NCBI RefSeq assembly: GCF_011604685.1
Contig: NZ_CP050063.1
Location: 8,039,001 to 8,103,000, forward strand
Direction: 5' to 3'
DNA: 64,000 nt
From: Spirosoma aureum
GTDB taxonomy: Bacteria; Bacteroidota; Bacteroidia; Cytophagales; Spirosomataceae
The notes beneath the pieces were generated by a model. That model searched no databases and was not told where the DNA came from. It saw only the letters and a program-made list of their open reading frames with translations. Both the position numbers and the translations under genes were made by a program. Every line of letters begins with the position of its first letter. The stretch's first letter is position 1. This document shows positions 9,601 to 17,823 of the stretch, piece after piece.

Positions 9601-10210
9601 TCGGTCGCGGCCGGGTGACATTCGATTTGTCGACGTCAGCGGTCCTAATGGCACACCCGATGGAATCATCAACAATTATGATAACACCATTATGGGTAGC
9701 CCCTACCCCGATTTTTACTACGGCATGACCAATCGGTTGTCATACAAAAACATCAGTCTCAGCATCAATATTCAGGGAACACAAGGGAATGAAGTGATCA
9801 GTACAGCCCGTAACATTACACTGCTCACCCGGTCGCGCAGCCGCACCCTGTCGACGCAGGCAAACTACTGGAAATCGGAGCAGGACCCCGGCGATGGCGT
9901 AACACCCCGACCAAACGATGCCCCGACCGGTGGCATTCGCCTGTCGAATCAGCGCTATGTCGATACTGGCTCGTACCTGCGGATCAACAACATCACGCTC
10001 AGCTACCAATTACCTGGCGACTTCGTTAAACGGCTTTCACTCAACTCGATCCGGGTTTATTCGAGTGCGAACAATCCGTTTATTTTCACAAAAAACACCT
10101 CGTTCAATCCCGATGTCAGCAGCAGTGGCGATGCGCTCACACCCGGTATCGATCTCAATAACTACCCATTGGCAAAGAGTTTTCTATTTGGGTTAAACGT
10201 TACTTTCTGA
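6689..10210 (+). CDS. susC: SusC/RagA TonB-dependent receptor with STN signalling domain
   Basis: 1173 residues. Signal peptide 1-27 (ends ARAQ). An STN/secretin-like domain lies at about 45-115 (LSLNEALDVLSKHHKVIFEF). A CarboxypepD_reg-like beta-sandwich lies at about 172-242 (VQGAVTDDKGEALPGVSI). The TonB plug starts near EEIVVVGYGTVKRKDLTG (251-267) and contains AIYGSRGANGVIIINT. A 22-strand-type barrel ends in LFGLNVTF with the usual terminal Phe. The STN domain fits with the sigma/FecR pair just upstream, so this receptor both imports and signals its ligand. Its stop overlaps the first possible start of the SusD gene by one base. Ligand unknown, probably a glycan given the glycosidase-like neighbours. 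Confidence 0.95.
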   Translation: MSQSLRAVLFFLSLHGVLLLSETARAQTFAVNYSRPSFQGEVSATRLSLNEALDVLSKHHKVIFEFNDNLLKNKTVDRSLLDSKQSLEGKLERILIPFGLIYERYGKKSYLIFLPNNGVKPSAEPKSIDKGLLKASADGSSLYNSLDSRTEQDRFQRLSEIPVIPVQLADISVQGAVTDDKGEALPGVSIILKGSQKGTTTDAQGRYKIDVPNAAATLIFSFVGYLSQEVTVGNRTSLDVVLKIDNKTLEEIVVVGYGTVKRKDLTGSVGSVSTQEIKELAVARIDQALLGKVAGVQVKTVSGDPGAAPQIKIRGIGSISAGSNPLYVVDGFPIDNIQTLNPNDVESMDILKDASATAIYGSRGANGVIIINTKRGKTGKATISFDTYHGFQNVLKRPEFLNANQQAQYYFDGIRNRNIDNGNNVSGPFTGWAIPVPQTVQDVLSGKNTYNTDALDGVLRTAPQSQYQLSASGGSENVKYAISGEYFNQEGIILNSNFNRYSLRANIDAKLTNKLSVRLNVNTAYTDAKVVTASGPGGGDNDGIIAQATSAQPYYPLYNADGSYFVYSNLDASTILLNPVALALEIQGKRKGMRMLGNVNLEYKFTDALSLNVMLGATSYTTKAMRFRPQIPAFYNNAAVGTDSTSSTLNWLTEYTLNYRKSFGKHNLVGLAGFTAQKETNESNFLASNRFPNNLVPTLSAVSGILTDGSSSTYQWSLLSYLARVNYNYSDKYYLTASIRTDGSSRFGSSHKYGVFPSLAVAWRISDEDFLKSVRSLSELKLRVSYGETGNNNIGNYEHYPTINYEKYTLGGVAIGGYAPARPANPNLTWEKQKSFNVGLDASFFNRRLTVNIDHFQARNTDLLLNVNVPDITGFSTALQNIGEVKNTGWEFVVSTLNLQNKLVWSTDFNISTYQNKVVKLGVQGDPIISGRNITMIGQPIGMFYGFLTDGIFKTQAEVDKGPVYNPGAPDRSRPGDIRFVDVSGPNGTPDGIINNYDNTIMGSPYPDFYYGMTNRLSYKNISLSINIQGTQGNEVISTARNITLLTRSRSRTLSTQANYWKSEQDPGDGVTPRPNDAPTGGIRLSNQRYVDTGSYLRINNITLSYQLPGDFVKRLSLNSIRVYSSANNPFIFTKNTSFNPDVSSSGDALTPGIDLNNYPLAKSFLFGLNVTF

Positions 10211-10239
10211 TGTCAGTCATCCTCCCAAAAACCACGACG

Positions 10240-11679
10240 ATGAAAAAGCTACTTAGCCTTGTCGCATTGACATCTCTCCTGATGGTGTCGTGCAGTAAAG
10301 AATTTATTGAAATTCCGCCCGTAGCCACCGTGAGCGTGGATGCTTTATACAAAACAGATAAAGATTTTCAGGATGCGGTTGTGGCTTCTTACAACACGCT
10401 CCAAACGCAGTATCAGGACTTCTGGATCTATGGCGATGCACGGGGTGATGACTCGCGGCAGGAAGTCGTAAAAACTGACCCCTGGTATTTTTCGGATGCC
10501 TTTATCCTAAGCAGTGATAACGATCTTCTGAAAACAACCTGGCGGAACTATTACAACATCATCAACCGCACGAATATCATCCTGGCAAAAATTGAAAGTG
10601 CTGATGCGGCCGTTGTTACGAATAAACCCCGCCACATTGCTGAAGCGAAGTTTTTACGGGCATTTGCGTATTTCGATCTGGTCCGGATATTTGGCGACGT
10701 ACCGCTGCTGACCAAACCCGTAACAACGGCCGAAGCCTATACCCAGGCACGCGAGAAAGCCGATAAGATCTACGATGAGGTAATCATTAAAGACCTTCTG
10801 GATGCCGAAAATGGCCTGCCGGTCAAATATACCGGAGCCGATGTTGGACGAGCTACCAAAGGGGCAGCCAAAGCGATTCTGGGCCGCGTTTACATGACCC
10901 GTAAGGATTTTGTAAAAGCCGAAACCAAACTACAGGAAATAACGACACTCGGGTACTCGCTCCTACCGAACTACAACGATCTGTTCGATTACACGAAAAA
11001 CGAGCACCACAACGAATACATCTTCGACATTGAGTACGAAGAAGGTATTGGCGAAGGCAGTGTTTTCACCAATCGGTTTTTCCCAAATTCGGCAGCCATG
11101 GCCGATGTCTATGGTGTAAAAGGAGGACTGACCGAAACGAATTCGCCTTCGCCTGGTTTGTTCGCCATCTTCACAGCCGACGATAAACGAAAAGACATCA
11201 CTGTGCAAAAAGATGGCTTTATCGATAAGACCGGCGCTTTTGTAAAACTGCCCTCGGCAACGTCGCAGGCTTACACCAGGAAATACATTACGCCCGTAGG
11301 AACGGCCAATGACAGCCGGGCTAACTGGAAAGTGATTCGCTATGCCGATGTGCTGCTGCTTTATGCCGAAGCGCTGAATGAAAACGGTAAAACCGCTCAG
11401 GCTCTTCCTTTTATCAATCAGGTTCGGACTCGGGCGGGTCTGACCGGATACAGTAATCTGGCGAAAGATGAGTTGCGCGAAAAGATTTACCTGGAACGCC
11501 GGTTAGAATTATCATTTGAAGGCGTTCGCTGGTTCGACCTGGTCAGAACGGGCCGCGCTTTCGATACGCTTAAATCGCTGGGTATGAAAGAATACATGAC
11601 CGTTTTTGCTGTTCCACTGGGCCAGATTCAACTCATGAACAATCGTACCCTGTTCCCGCAGAACCCAGGATATGAATAA
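10240..11679 (+). CDS. susD: RagB/SusD family nutrient-binding lipoprotein
   Basis: 479 residues from the ATG at 10240. That start gives a proper lipoprotein signal with Cys18 (TSLLMVSC); an in-frame ATG at 10210 overlaps the SusC stop and would put a long tail before it. TPR-like SusD body: NIINRTNIILAKI, AEAKFLRAFAYFDLVRIFGDVPL, then ERRLELSFEGVRWFDLVRTG, ending FPQNPGY. It partners the SusC at 6689-10210 on the cell surface. Confidence 0.95.
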   Translation: MKKLLSLVALTSLLMVSCSKEFIEIPPVATVSVDALYKTDKDFQDAVVASYNTLQTQYQDFWIYGDARGDDSRQEVVKTDPWYFSDAFILSSDNDLLKTTWRNYYNIINRTNIILAKIESADAAVVTNKPRHIAEAKFLRAFAYFDLVRIFGDVPLLTKPVTTAEAYTQAREKADKIYDEVIIKDLLDAENGLPVKYTGADVGRATKGAAKAILGRVYMTRKDFVKAETKLQEITTLGYSLLPNYNDLFDYTKNEHHNEYIFDIEYEEGIGEGSVFTNRFFPNSAAMADVYGVKGGLTETNSPSPGLFAIFTADDKRKDITVQKDGFIDKTGAFVKLPSATSQAYTRKYITPVGTANDSRANWKVIRYADVLLLYAEALNENGKTAQALPFINQVRTRAGLTGYSNLAKDELREKIYLERRLELSFEGVRWFDLVRTGRAFDTLKSLGMKEYMTVFAVPLGQIQLMNNRTLFPQNPGYE

Positions 11680-11787
11680 AGACCTGTTTTGTTCCGACTA
11701 TCCACACTATTGTTTTAATCAACGAAATAGACACGAGGCACCTCATAAGCGATAACATTATCTGGAGCCATTAGGCTCACATGCACT

Positions 11788-13965
11788 ATGGAAAGAAGAG
11801 ATTTCATTAAAACCACTGGCCTCGTCGGAGGTGCCTTTGCCCTTACGGGTCCGTCTGCCCTGGCCAATCCGGCAACCCGTATACTAGCCCCAACAGAAAC
11901 CTTCTGGCTCGACGGCCCCATGCGATGGGCACAACTTGCCTTTGTGGAACGTGACCCCGGCCATTATGATCCTGATTTCTGGCTCAACTATTTCAAACGT
12001 ATTCATGCCGATGGCGCTCTGTTGAGCGCGGGTGGCATTGTAGCCTTTTATCCGACTAAAATTCCCCTGCATCACCGCAGCGATTTTATGGGTAATTCCG
12101 ATACGTTGGGCTACCTGGTGGAGGGCTGCAAAAAACAGGGCATGAAAATCATGCTGCGTACCGATCCACACGCTGTCCGGCAGGATGTCTACAACGCTCA
12201 CCCCGACTGGATCGCCGTTACTGTCGACGGTCAGAAACGCCGTCACTGGGCCAACCCGGATTTGTGGGTCACCTGCGCCCTGGGACCTTATAATTTTGAT
12301 TTCATGACGCAGGTGAATCAGGAAATCATGGAAAAATTCCAGCCCGAAGGTATTTTCTCGAACCGCTGGCATGGCCATGACATTTGTTACTGCGAACACT
12401 GCAAGACTAATTTCAAAACGGCCTCCGGCCTCGAACTGCCCAAGGCTGCCGACAAACTCGATCCAACGTATCGCAAATGGGCTGACTGGCGTATGAAACG
12501 CTTACGTGAAGTGTGGTCGGTGTGGGATGCAGGCATTCGGAAACAAAAGCCGACGGCCCGCTTCATTCCCAACGGGTTCCCTGATAAAGTAATGACCGGC
12601 AAAGAAGCCGATCTCTTCTTCGCCGACCAACAGGCCCGGCGCGGTCTTACGCCCCCCTGGGCGAATGGAAAAGGAGCCAAAGAACTCCGCTCAACACTGG
12701 GTCTAAAACCGCTGATCGGTATTTTTAGCGTCGGTATAGAAGAAGAGTTCCGCTGGAAAGATTCGGTTCAGAACGATGCCGAAATCAGGATTTGGGTAGC
12801 CGAAGGTACAGCCAATGGCATGCGCCCCTGCTTTGTGAAGTTCGGGGGCGACATTTACGACAAACGATGGATGGAAGCCGTAGCCAAACTGTATGAAGGC
12901 TACCATAAAAACGAGAAATACCTCCGCAACACGGCGTCGTTAGCTCGAGTCGGCATCGTTTATTCGGAACAAACCGACCGCAATTACGGCGGAAAACCCT
13001 GGCAGCAGAAAAGCGGTGACCATCTTGACGGCATGTACCACAACCTGGTGGAGAACCGTATTCCGTTCGACATGGTGAACGACCGGCTGCTGACGCCCGA
13101 AGACCTCAAGCGGTTCAAACTGCTGATCCTCCCCAATATCGCAGCGCTTTCAGACACACAGTGCAAACAGTTACAAGCCTTTGTGGACAATGGCGGCAGT
13201 ATTGTATCTACCTTCGAAACATCGTTGTATGACGAAGAGGGCAAACAACGCTCCGATTTCGGCTTAGCCAGTTTGTTCGGGGTTTCGTATGACCAGAAAG
13301 TAGAAGGACCTCTACGGAACAGCTACCTGCAACTGCGTCAGGATGCGAAAAACAGTCAGACACAGCTGATTCTGAAAGGGCTGGACGATACGCCCCGGAT
13401 CATCAACACGATTTACAAAGTCAACGTAAAACCAACGGCTACGTTTCCCAGCCCGATTACACTGATTCCAACCTATCCTGACTTACCGATGGAGGATGTG
13501 TATCCACGCGTCGCTGAAACTGATACGCGGGAGCTATACCTGCGGCAGGTGGGAAAAGGACGGGTAGCCTACATTCCCGGCGATCTGGACCGATCATTCT
13601 GGCAACTGATGGGCACCGATCACGGCCAACTTCTGAGTAATGTCGTGAATTGGGCGCTCGACGAAGAACCAGTTGCGGCCGTAATGGGGCCGGGTGTAAT
13701 TGATGTAAACGTATGGCGGCAGGCCAACTCGATGACGGTACACCTGGTAAACCTAACCAACCCCATGATGATGAAGGGTCCATTTCGGGAGTTGATACCC
13801 GTAGAAGCACAGGTCAGCATCACGGTTCCTGCAGGCGCAAAAGTAACGGGGGTAAAGCTACTTATGAGCGATCAAAAGCCTAAATTTGAGTTAAAAGGGG
13901 GTAAAGTAACGGTGACAGTGCCCAAAATCCTCGATCACGAGATTGTAGCGCTGGATTTAGCGTAA
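11788..13965 (+). CDS. Tat-exported glycosyl-hydrolase-like protein (GHL6/beta-galactosidase-trimerisation type)
   Basis: 725 residues. Twin-arginine signal (MERRDFIKTTGLVGG) ending near ALANP. The N-terminal half is a TIM-barrel of the hypothetical glycosyl hydrolase GHL6 type, with the cysteine motif CYCEHC (Cys 200, 202, 205) that also occurs in GH42-like barrels. The middle part (FDMVNDRLLTPEDLKRFKLLILPN, AFVDNGGSIVST) looks like a beta-galactosidase trimerisation/glutamine-amidotransferase-like domain, and a beta domain closes the chain. A related protein is encoded at 18998-21145. It is 108 bases after the SusD gene, so the SusCD pair may feed it. Substrate unknown. Confidence 0.72.
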   Translation: MERRDFIKTTGLVGGAFALTGPSALANPATRILAPTETFWLDGPMRWAQLAFVERDPGHYDPDFWLNYFKRIHADGALLSAGGIVAFYPTKIPLHHRSDFMGNSDTLGYLVEGCKKQGMKIMLRTDPHAVRQDVYNAHPDWIAVTVDGQKRRHWANPDLWVTCALGPYNFDFMTQVNQEIMEKFQPEGIFSNRWHGHDICYCEHCKTNFKTASGLELPKAADKLDPTYRKWADWRMKRLREVWSVWDAGIRKQKPTARFIPNGFPDKVMTGKEADLFFADQQARRGLTPPWANGKGAKELRSTLGLKPLIGIFSVGIEEEFRWKDSVQNDAEIRIWVAEGTANGMRPCFVKFGGDIYDKRWMEAVAKLYEGYHKNEKYLRNTASLARVGIVYSEQTDRNYGGKPWQQKSGDHLDGMYHNLVENRIPFDMVNDRLLTPEDLKRFKLLILPNIAALSDTQCKQLQAFVDNGGSIVSTFETSLYDEEGKQRSDFGLASLFGVSYDQKVEGPLRNSYLQLRQDAKNSQTQLILKGLDDTPRIINTIYKVNVKPTATFPSPITLIPTYPDLPMEDVYPRVAETDTRELYLRQVGKGRVAYIPGDLDRSFWQLMGTDHGQLLSNVVNWALDEEPVAAVMGPGVIDVNVWRQANSMTVHLVNLTNPMMMKGPFRELIPVEAQVSITVPAGAKVTGVKLLMSDQKPKFELKGGKVTVTVPKILDHEIVALDLA

Positions 13966-13985
13966 TAACTAATCAGACCTATCTC

Positions 13986-14018
13986 AAACCTATAAGGTTT
14001 TTGAAACCTTATAGGTTT
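13986..14018 (+). repeat. Perfect 15-bp inverted repeat
   Basis: AAACCTATAAGGTTT (13986-14000), a 3-base loop TTG, then AAACCTTATAGGTTT (14004-14018). It lies in the 110-base gap between the GHL6-like gene and the permease gene. It would fold into a strong hairpin in RNA and may end transcription or belong to a dispersed intergenic repeat family. Only one copy is seen in the window. Confidence 0.7.
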
Positions 14019-14021
14019 AGG

Positions 14022-14041
14022 TTAAATCTATAAAGATTTAA
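14022..14041 (+). repeat. Second inverted repeat, 8-bp arms
   Basis: TTAAATCT (14022-14029), loop ATAA, AGATTTAA (14034-14041), three bases after the previous hairpin. Its sequence echoes that of the first hairpin (an A-T-C/A-C-C-TATAA core), so it may be a decayed second unit of the same repeat. Confidence 0.5.
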
Positions 14042-14075
14042 GCCTGACAATCAATTCATTAACTGAATACAACTT

Positions 14076-15845
14076 ATGATCTGGAAACAAGTTATTGATC
14101 CGTTCAACAATATCGCTTTATCCGTCCTGGTTGCGGCAGTGCCTATACTATTCATATTCTGGGCGCTGATAATCAGGAAAATGAAAGGGTATCAGGCCAG
14201 TTTGATCGCTACGGGTCTGGCCATGATCATTGCCATTCTTGTCTATGGCATGCCCGTAAAACTGGCGCTGTTATCAGCCGCACACGGAGCGGTATATGGC
14301 TTGTTCCCAATCTGCTGGCTCGTGGTGATGGCCGTATTTCTGTTCAACGTCACGGTGAAGAGCGGCCAGTTTGAGATTATCAAACATTTCATGGCCTCGA
14401 TCACCTCCGACCGGCGACTACAGGCGCTATTGATCGCGTTTTCATTCGGCTCATTTCTGGAAGGTACAGCCGGGTTTGGTGCACCCGTTGCCATTACGGC
14501 GGCTATGCTCGTAGGGCTTGGTTTCAATCCACTTTATGCGTCAGGAATTTGCCTGATTGCCAATACCGCACCCGTTGCCTTTGGTTCCATCGGCATTCCC
14601 ATTACGGTGGCCTCGCAGGTGTCGGGTATCCCCGAATTACCCATTTCGCAGATGGTCGGCCGGACACTGCCGATTTTATCGATTATGCTGCCTTTTTATC
14701 TGGTTAGCATCATTGCCGGTTTACAGAAAGCAAAGGAAATATGGCCTGCTGTATTGATATCGGGCATTTCGTTTGCCTTCCTGCAATATTTCTCCTCTAA
14801 CTTTTTAGGACCCGCCCTGCCCGATGTCATTGCTGGTCTTGGTTCTATTGTGTGCCTGATGGCTTTCCTGCGCTTCTGGAAACCGAAAACCATCTGGCGC
14901 TTTGCCAACGAGCCAGCCGCTACCATCAATACCGATATCAGCTACACAAACGGCCAGCTCATCAGAGCCTGGTCGCCGTTTATTGTGTTGACCATCATGG
15001 TAATTGCCTGGGGCATTCAACCGATTAAAGATGCACTTAATTCGGCCGGAATGGTCCAGTTTGAGTTTCCCGGACTTCACAATGCCATTCAGGGCGAAGA
15101 TGGAAATCTATTACCTAAGCTATTCAAATTTAACTACTTATCCGCAGCCGGAACAGCCATCCTGATTGCAGCTCTGATCGCGATTCCGCTGGTAGGTCTG
15201 ACCTATCGCGAGGGAGCAAACGTATTTGGTGCTACGTTAAATCAACTGAAGTTTCCTATTCTTACAATCGCGGCTGTGTTAGGATTTGCCTACATCCTGA
15301 ACGATTCCGGCATTACACTCACCCTGGCCGACGTACTGGCCAATACAGGATTCATGTTCCCATTTTTCGCGCCCGTACTGGGCTGGCTGGGCGTTTTCAT
15401 CACGGGTTCCGACACGTCGGCGAATGCCCTGTTCAGTAAACTCCAGTATGCCACGGCAACCTCGATTGGTGTAGATCCGGTGGTGACGGTGGCGGCTAAC
15501 ATATCGGGTGGTGTTGTCGGCAAAATGATTTCTCCGCAATCCATTGCCGTTGCCGCAGCAGCGGGTAATCTGGTGGGAAAAGAGTCTGAACTATTCCGCT
15601 TTACGGTAAAGCATAGTTTCTACATGCTGCTCTTTATCTGCCTTATTGTACTCGCTCAGGCCTACGCCTTTAAATGGCTTATTCCTGTCTATGAAATGCT
15701 TGGCACTAAAAAAACCACGGCTCTACCCGACGTGTCGAAAGGATTTACGTACCTTATTGTATTGGGAGTCTTACTAATCGGTATCGCGACTGCCATTCTG
15801 ATGACCTCCAGAAAGAAAGAACAAACCCCAGATTTAGTTAATTAA
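14076..15845 (+). CDS. LctP family organic acid permease (lactate/glycolate-type)
   Basis: 589 residues, highly hydrophobic, about 13-14 membrane segments. Family features: FGSFLEGTAGFGAPVAITAA, CLIANTAPVAFGSIGIPI, FITGSDTSANALFSKLQ and SGGVVGKMISPQSIAVAAAA are typical of the L-lactate permease (LctP/LldP/GlcA) family. These carriers import lactate, glycolate and similar 2-hydroxy acids with protons. Here the genes behind it handle hydroxypyruvate, tartronate semialdehyde and glycerate, so glycerate or a related acid is as likely a substrate as lactate. It heads a + strand run of genes with gaps of 20 to 110 bases. Confidence 0.9.
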   Translation: MIWKQVIDPFNNIALSVLVAAVPILFIFWALIIRKMKGYQASLIATGLAMIIAILVYGMPVKLALLSAAHGAVYGLFPICWLVVMAVFLFNVTVKSGQFEIIKHFMASITSDRRLQALLIAFSFGSFLEGTAGFGAPVAITAAMLVGLGFNPLYASGICLIANTAPVAFGSIGIPITVASQVSGIPELPISQMVGRTLPILSIMLPFYLVSIIAGLQKAKEIWPAVLISGISFAFLQYFSSNFLGPALPDVIAGLGSIVCLMAFLRFWKPKTIWRFANEPAATINTDISYTNGQLIRAWSPFIVLTIMVIAWGIQPIKDALNSAGMVQFEFPGLHNAIQGEDGNLLPKLFKFNYLSAAGTAILIAALIAIPLVGLTYREGANVFGATLNQLKFPILTIAAVLGFAYILNDSGITLTLADVLANTGFMFPFFAPVLGWLGVFITGSDTSANALFSKLQYATATSIGVDPVVTVAANISGGVVGKMISPQSIAVAAAAGNLVGKESELFRFTVKHSFYMLLFICLIVLAQAYAFKWLIPVYEMLGTKKTTALPDVSKGFTYLIVLGVLLIGIATAILMTSRKKEQTPDLVN

Positions 15846-15865
15846 CTTTTGCACCCTGAATTAGC

Positions 15866-16777
15866 ATGAATGCTCCGCTTTGCAACTACATGAAAGTTGG
15901 CCTTGTCCATTTCATGGCATTTCCCGAAACCATGAAAGGTGAAGGGCCGGTGTTGGAAACCATAAAAAAAGTCGTGTTAGACGAGTATTTCGCGGCCATA
16001 GAAATCACAACGGTTAAGGATACCGACGTTCGGAAGAAGGTGAAAAGTCTTCTGGATTCGTCACACATGACCGTGGCCTACGCAGCACAACCCCGCCTGT
16101 TAACCACCGGCCTTAACCTCAACGATACCAACGAAGAAGGTAGACAACGGGCGCTCGCCAACGTAAAAGAAGGCATTGACGAAGCCTATGAAATTGGCGC
16201 CACTGGCTTCTCGTTTCTGAGCGGGAAATACGAAGAAGCCCGAAAAGAAGAAGCGTTCGAGTTGCTGGTGAAGTCGACCAACGAAATCTGCGCCTACACG
16301 AAAAGCAAAGGCGATATGAAAGTTTCGCTGGAAGTGTTCGATTACGACGTCGATAAAAAATCGCTGATTGGCCCGGCCGATCTGGCCTTACGCTACGTGC
16401 AGGAAGTTCGGAAAGAGCACGATCATTTCGGGTTAATGGTCGATCTGAGCCATATTCCCCTGATTCACGAAACGATTGAAGAGTCGCTATTGCCGGTTAA
16501 AGAGTACATCACGCACGCACACATCGGCAACTGCGTGGTCAAAAGCCCGGATATGCCTGCCTATGGCGATGTACACCCCCGCTTCGGTTTCCCGAACGGC
16601 GAAAATGACGTTCCGGAAGTAGTTCATTATCTGAAAGTATTACTGGACATCGGCTATCTGAATACAGAAAATCCGCCCATCGTAAGCTTTGAAGTGAAAC
16701 CGTTTGGCGATGAAGATCCGGATGTGGTTATTGCCAATGCCAAACGTACGTTAAACGAAGCCTGGGCACGGGTATAG
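15866..16777 (+). CDS. Sugar phosphate isomerase/epimerase (TIM barrel, AP-endonuclease-2-like)
   Basis: 303 residues from ATG 15866; a second Met at codon 9 (15890) is an alternative start. No signal peptide. Barrel elements: a strand at YFAAIEITTV, ATGFSFLSGKY, KVSLEVFDYDVDKKSL (metal-binding Glu/Asp), HFGLMVDLSHIPL (Asp and His), ITHAHIGNCV, and PIVSFEVKPF near the end. The conserved acidic and His residues fit a divalent-metal isomerase of the xylose-isomerase-like family. Given the neighbours it could interconvert hydroxypyruvate and tartronate semialdehyde, but I cannot tell this from other family members. It starts 20 bases after the permease gene. Confidence 0.8.
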   Translation: MNAPLCNYMKVGLVHFMAFPETMKGEGPVLETIKKVVLDEYFAAIEITTVKDTDVRKKVKSLLDSSHMTVAYAAQPRLLTTGLNLNDTNEEGRQRALANVKEGIDEAYEIGATGFSFLSGKYEEARKEEAFELLVKSTNEICAYTKSKGDMKVSLEVFDYDVDKKSLIGPADLALRYVQEVRKEHDHFGLMVDLSHIPLIHETIEESLLPVKEYITHAHIGNCVVKSPDMPAYGDVHPRFGFPNGENDVPEVVHYLKVLLDIGYLNTENPPIVSFEVKPFGDEDPDVVIANAKRTLNEAWARV

Positions 16778-16794
16778 TATCGATGTTATTTCGT

Positions 16795-16831
16795 TTTTTT
16801 GTCATTCTTCGTTCCCAGGAATGACAAAAAA
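16795..16831 (+). terminator. 13-bp hairpin with flanking T and A runs
   Basis: TTTTTTGTCATTC (16795-16807) pairs perfectly with GAATGACAAAAAA (16819-16831) over an 11-base loop. The A/T ends make it a possible bidirectional terminator between the isomerase and dehydrogenase genes. It also resembles a dispersed intergenic repeat. If it ends transcription, the operon is punctuated here. Confidence 0.5.
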
Positions 16832-16851
16832 CATAATCAAAAAAATCAACG

Positions 16852-17808
16852 ATGAAGATTGTCGTATTAGACGGTTATACGCTGAATCCGGGCGATTTAT
16901 CCTGGGATGGTTTAGAAAAACTGGGTGAGTTAACGGTGTATGACCGAACCCCCGCCGATCAGGTAGTCGAGCGGGCAAAAGAGGCTGAAATCGTCTTTAC
17001 CAACAAAACACCGCTGGGCGAAGACATTTTAGACAAGCTGCCTAACTTGAAATTTATCGGCGTATTGGCCACTGGTTATAACGTCGTCAATACAGACATT
17101 ACCAAAAAGAACGGAGTTATTGTCAGTAACGTACCCGGCTATGGTACGGCGTCGGTCGTTCAGTTAACCTTCGCGCTACTCCTCGAACTGACCCAGCATG
17201 TTCAACGGCACAGCGATTCGGTCAGGGAAGGCAAATGGGCGAAATCGATTGACTGGTGCTTTTGGGATTATCCGTTAGTAGAACTGTCGGGTAAAACCAT
17301 CGGCATCATCGGCTTCGGTAGTATCGGCGAAAAAGTCGGCGATATTGCCACCGCTTTTGGCATGAATATCATCGGATCGAAACGGAATCATACGGATCAG
17401 TCGCACCGAAAAAACTTCCAGTGGGCCGAGATTCCCGAACTGCTGGAGCAATCGGATGTTGTCAGTATCCATACGCCTTTAGTGCCCGAAACGAAAGGGC
17501 TGATCAACAAGGACAATTTAGCCCGCATGAAACGCTCGGCCTTCCTGCTGAATACGTCAAGAGGGCCAATCGTCGTTGATCAGGATTTAGCGGACGCGCT
17601 CAATAACAATGTCATTGCCGGAGCCGGTATCGACGTATTATCCGCAGAACCTCCCTCCGCCGATAACCCATTATTCAGTGCAAAAAATTGCCTGATCACG
17701 CCACACATAGCCTGGGCAACCAAAGAAGCCAGAGCCCGGCTCATGGATATTACAGTCAATAACCTCACTGCATTTATCAACGGTAACCCTGTCAATGTAG
17801 TCAATTAA
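16852..17808 (+). CDS. hprA: D-2-hydroxyacid dehydrogenase (glycerate/hydroxypyruvate type)
   Basis: 318 residues, cytoplasmic. NAD-binding motif GFGSIG at 154-159. Catalytic set for the family: Arg237 in NTSRGPIV, Glu266 in LSAEPPS, His285 in TPHIAWAT. NAVPGYGTASV-like stretch (VSNVPGYGTASVVQLTFALL) is typical of HprA-type enzymes. It should reduce hydroxypyruvate to D-glycerate or oxidise glycerate with NAD(P). A glycerate kinase and a tartronate-semialdehyde-reductase-like enzyme follow in the same run, which supports the assignment. The gene symbol reflects the subfamily and is not proven. Confidence 0.85.
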   Translation: MKIVVLDGYTLNPGDLSWDGLEKLGELTVYDRTPADQVVERAKEAEIVFTNKTPLGEDILDKLPNLKFIGVLATGYNVVNTDITKKNGVIVSNVPGYGTASVVQLTFALLLELTQHVQRHSDSVREGKWAKSIDWCFWDYPLVELSGKTIGIIGFGSIGEKVGDIATAFGMNIIGSKRNHTDQSHRKNFQWAEIPELLEQSDVVSIHTPLVPETKGLINKDNLARMKRSAFLLNTSRGPIVVDQDLADALNNNVIAGAGIDVLSAEPPSADNPLFSAKNCLITPHIAWATKEARARLMDITVNNLTAFINGNPVNVVN

Positions 17809-17823
17809 CAAGCGAGTCGGCTT

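Noticed and set aside
14076..15845. Firm L-lactate permease assignment
   Set aside because: The family is clear but the neighbours concern glycerate and related acids, so I left the substrate open.
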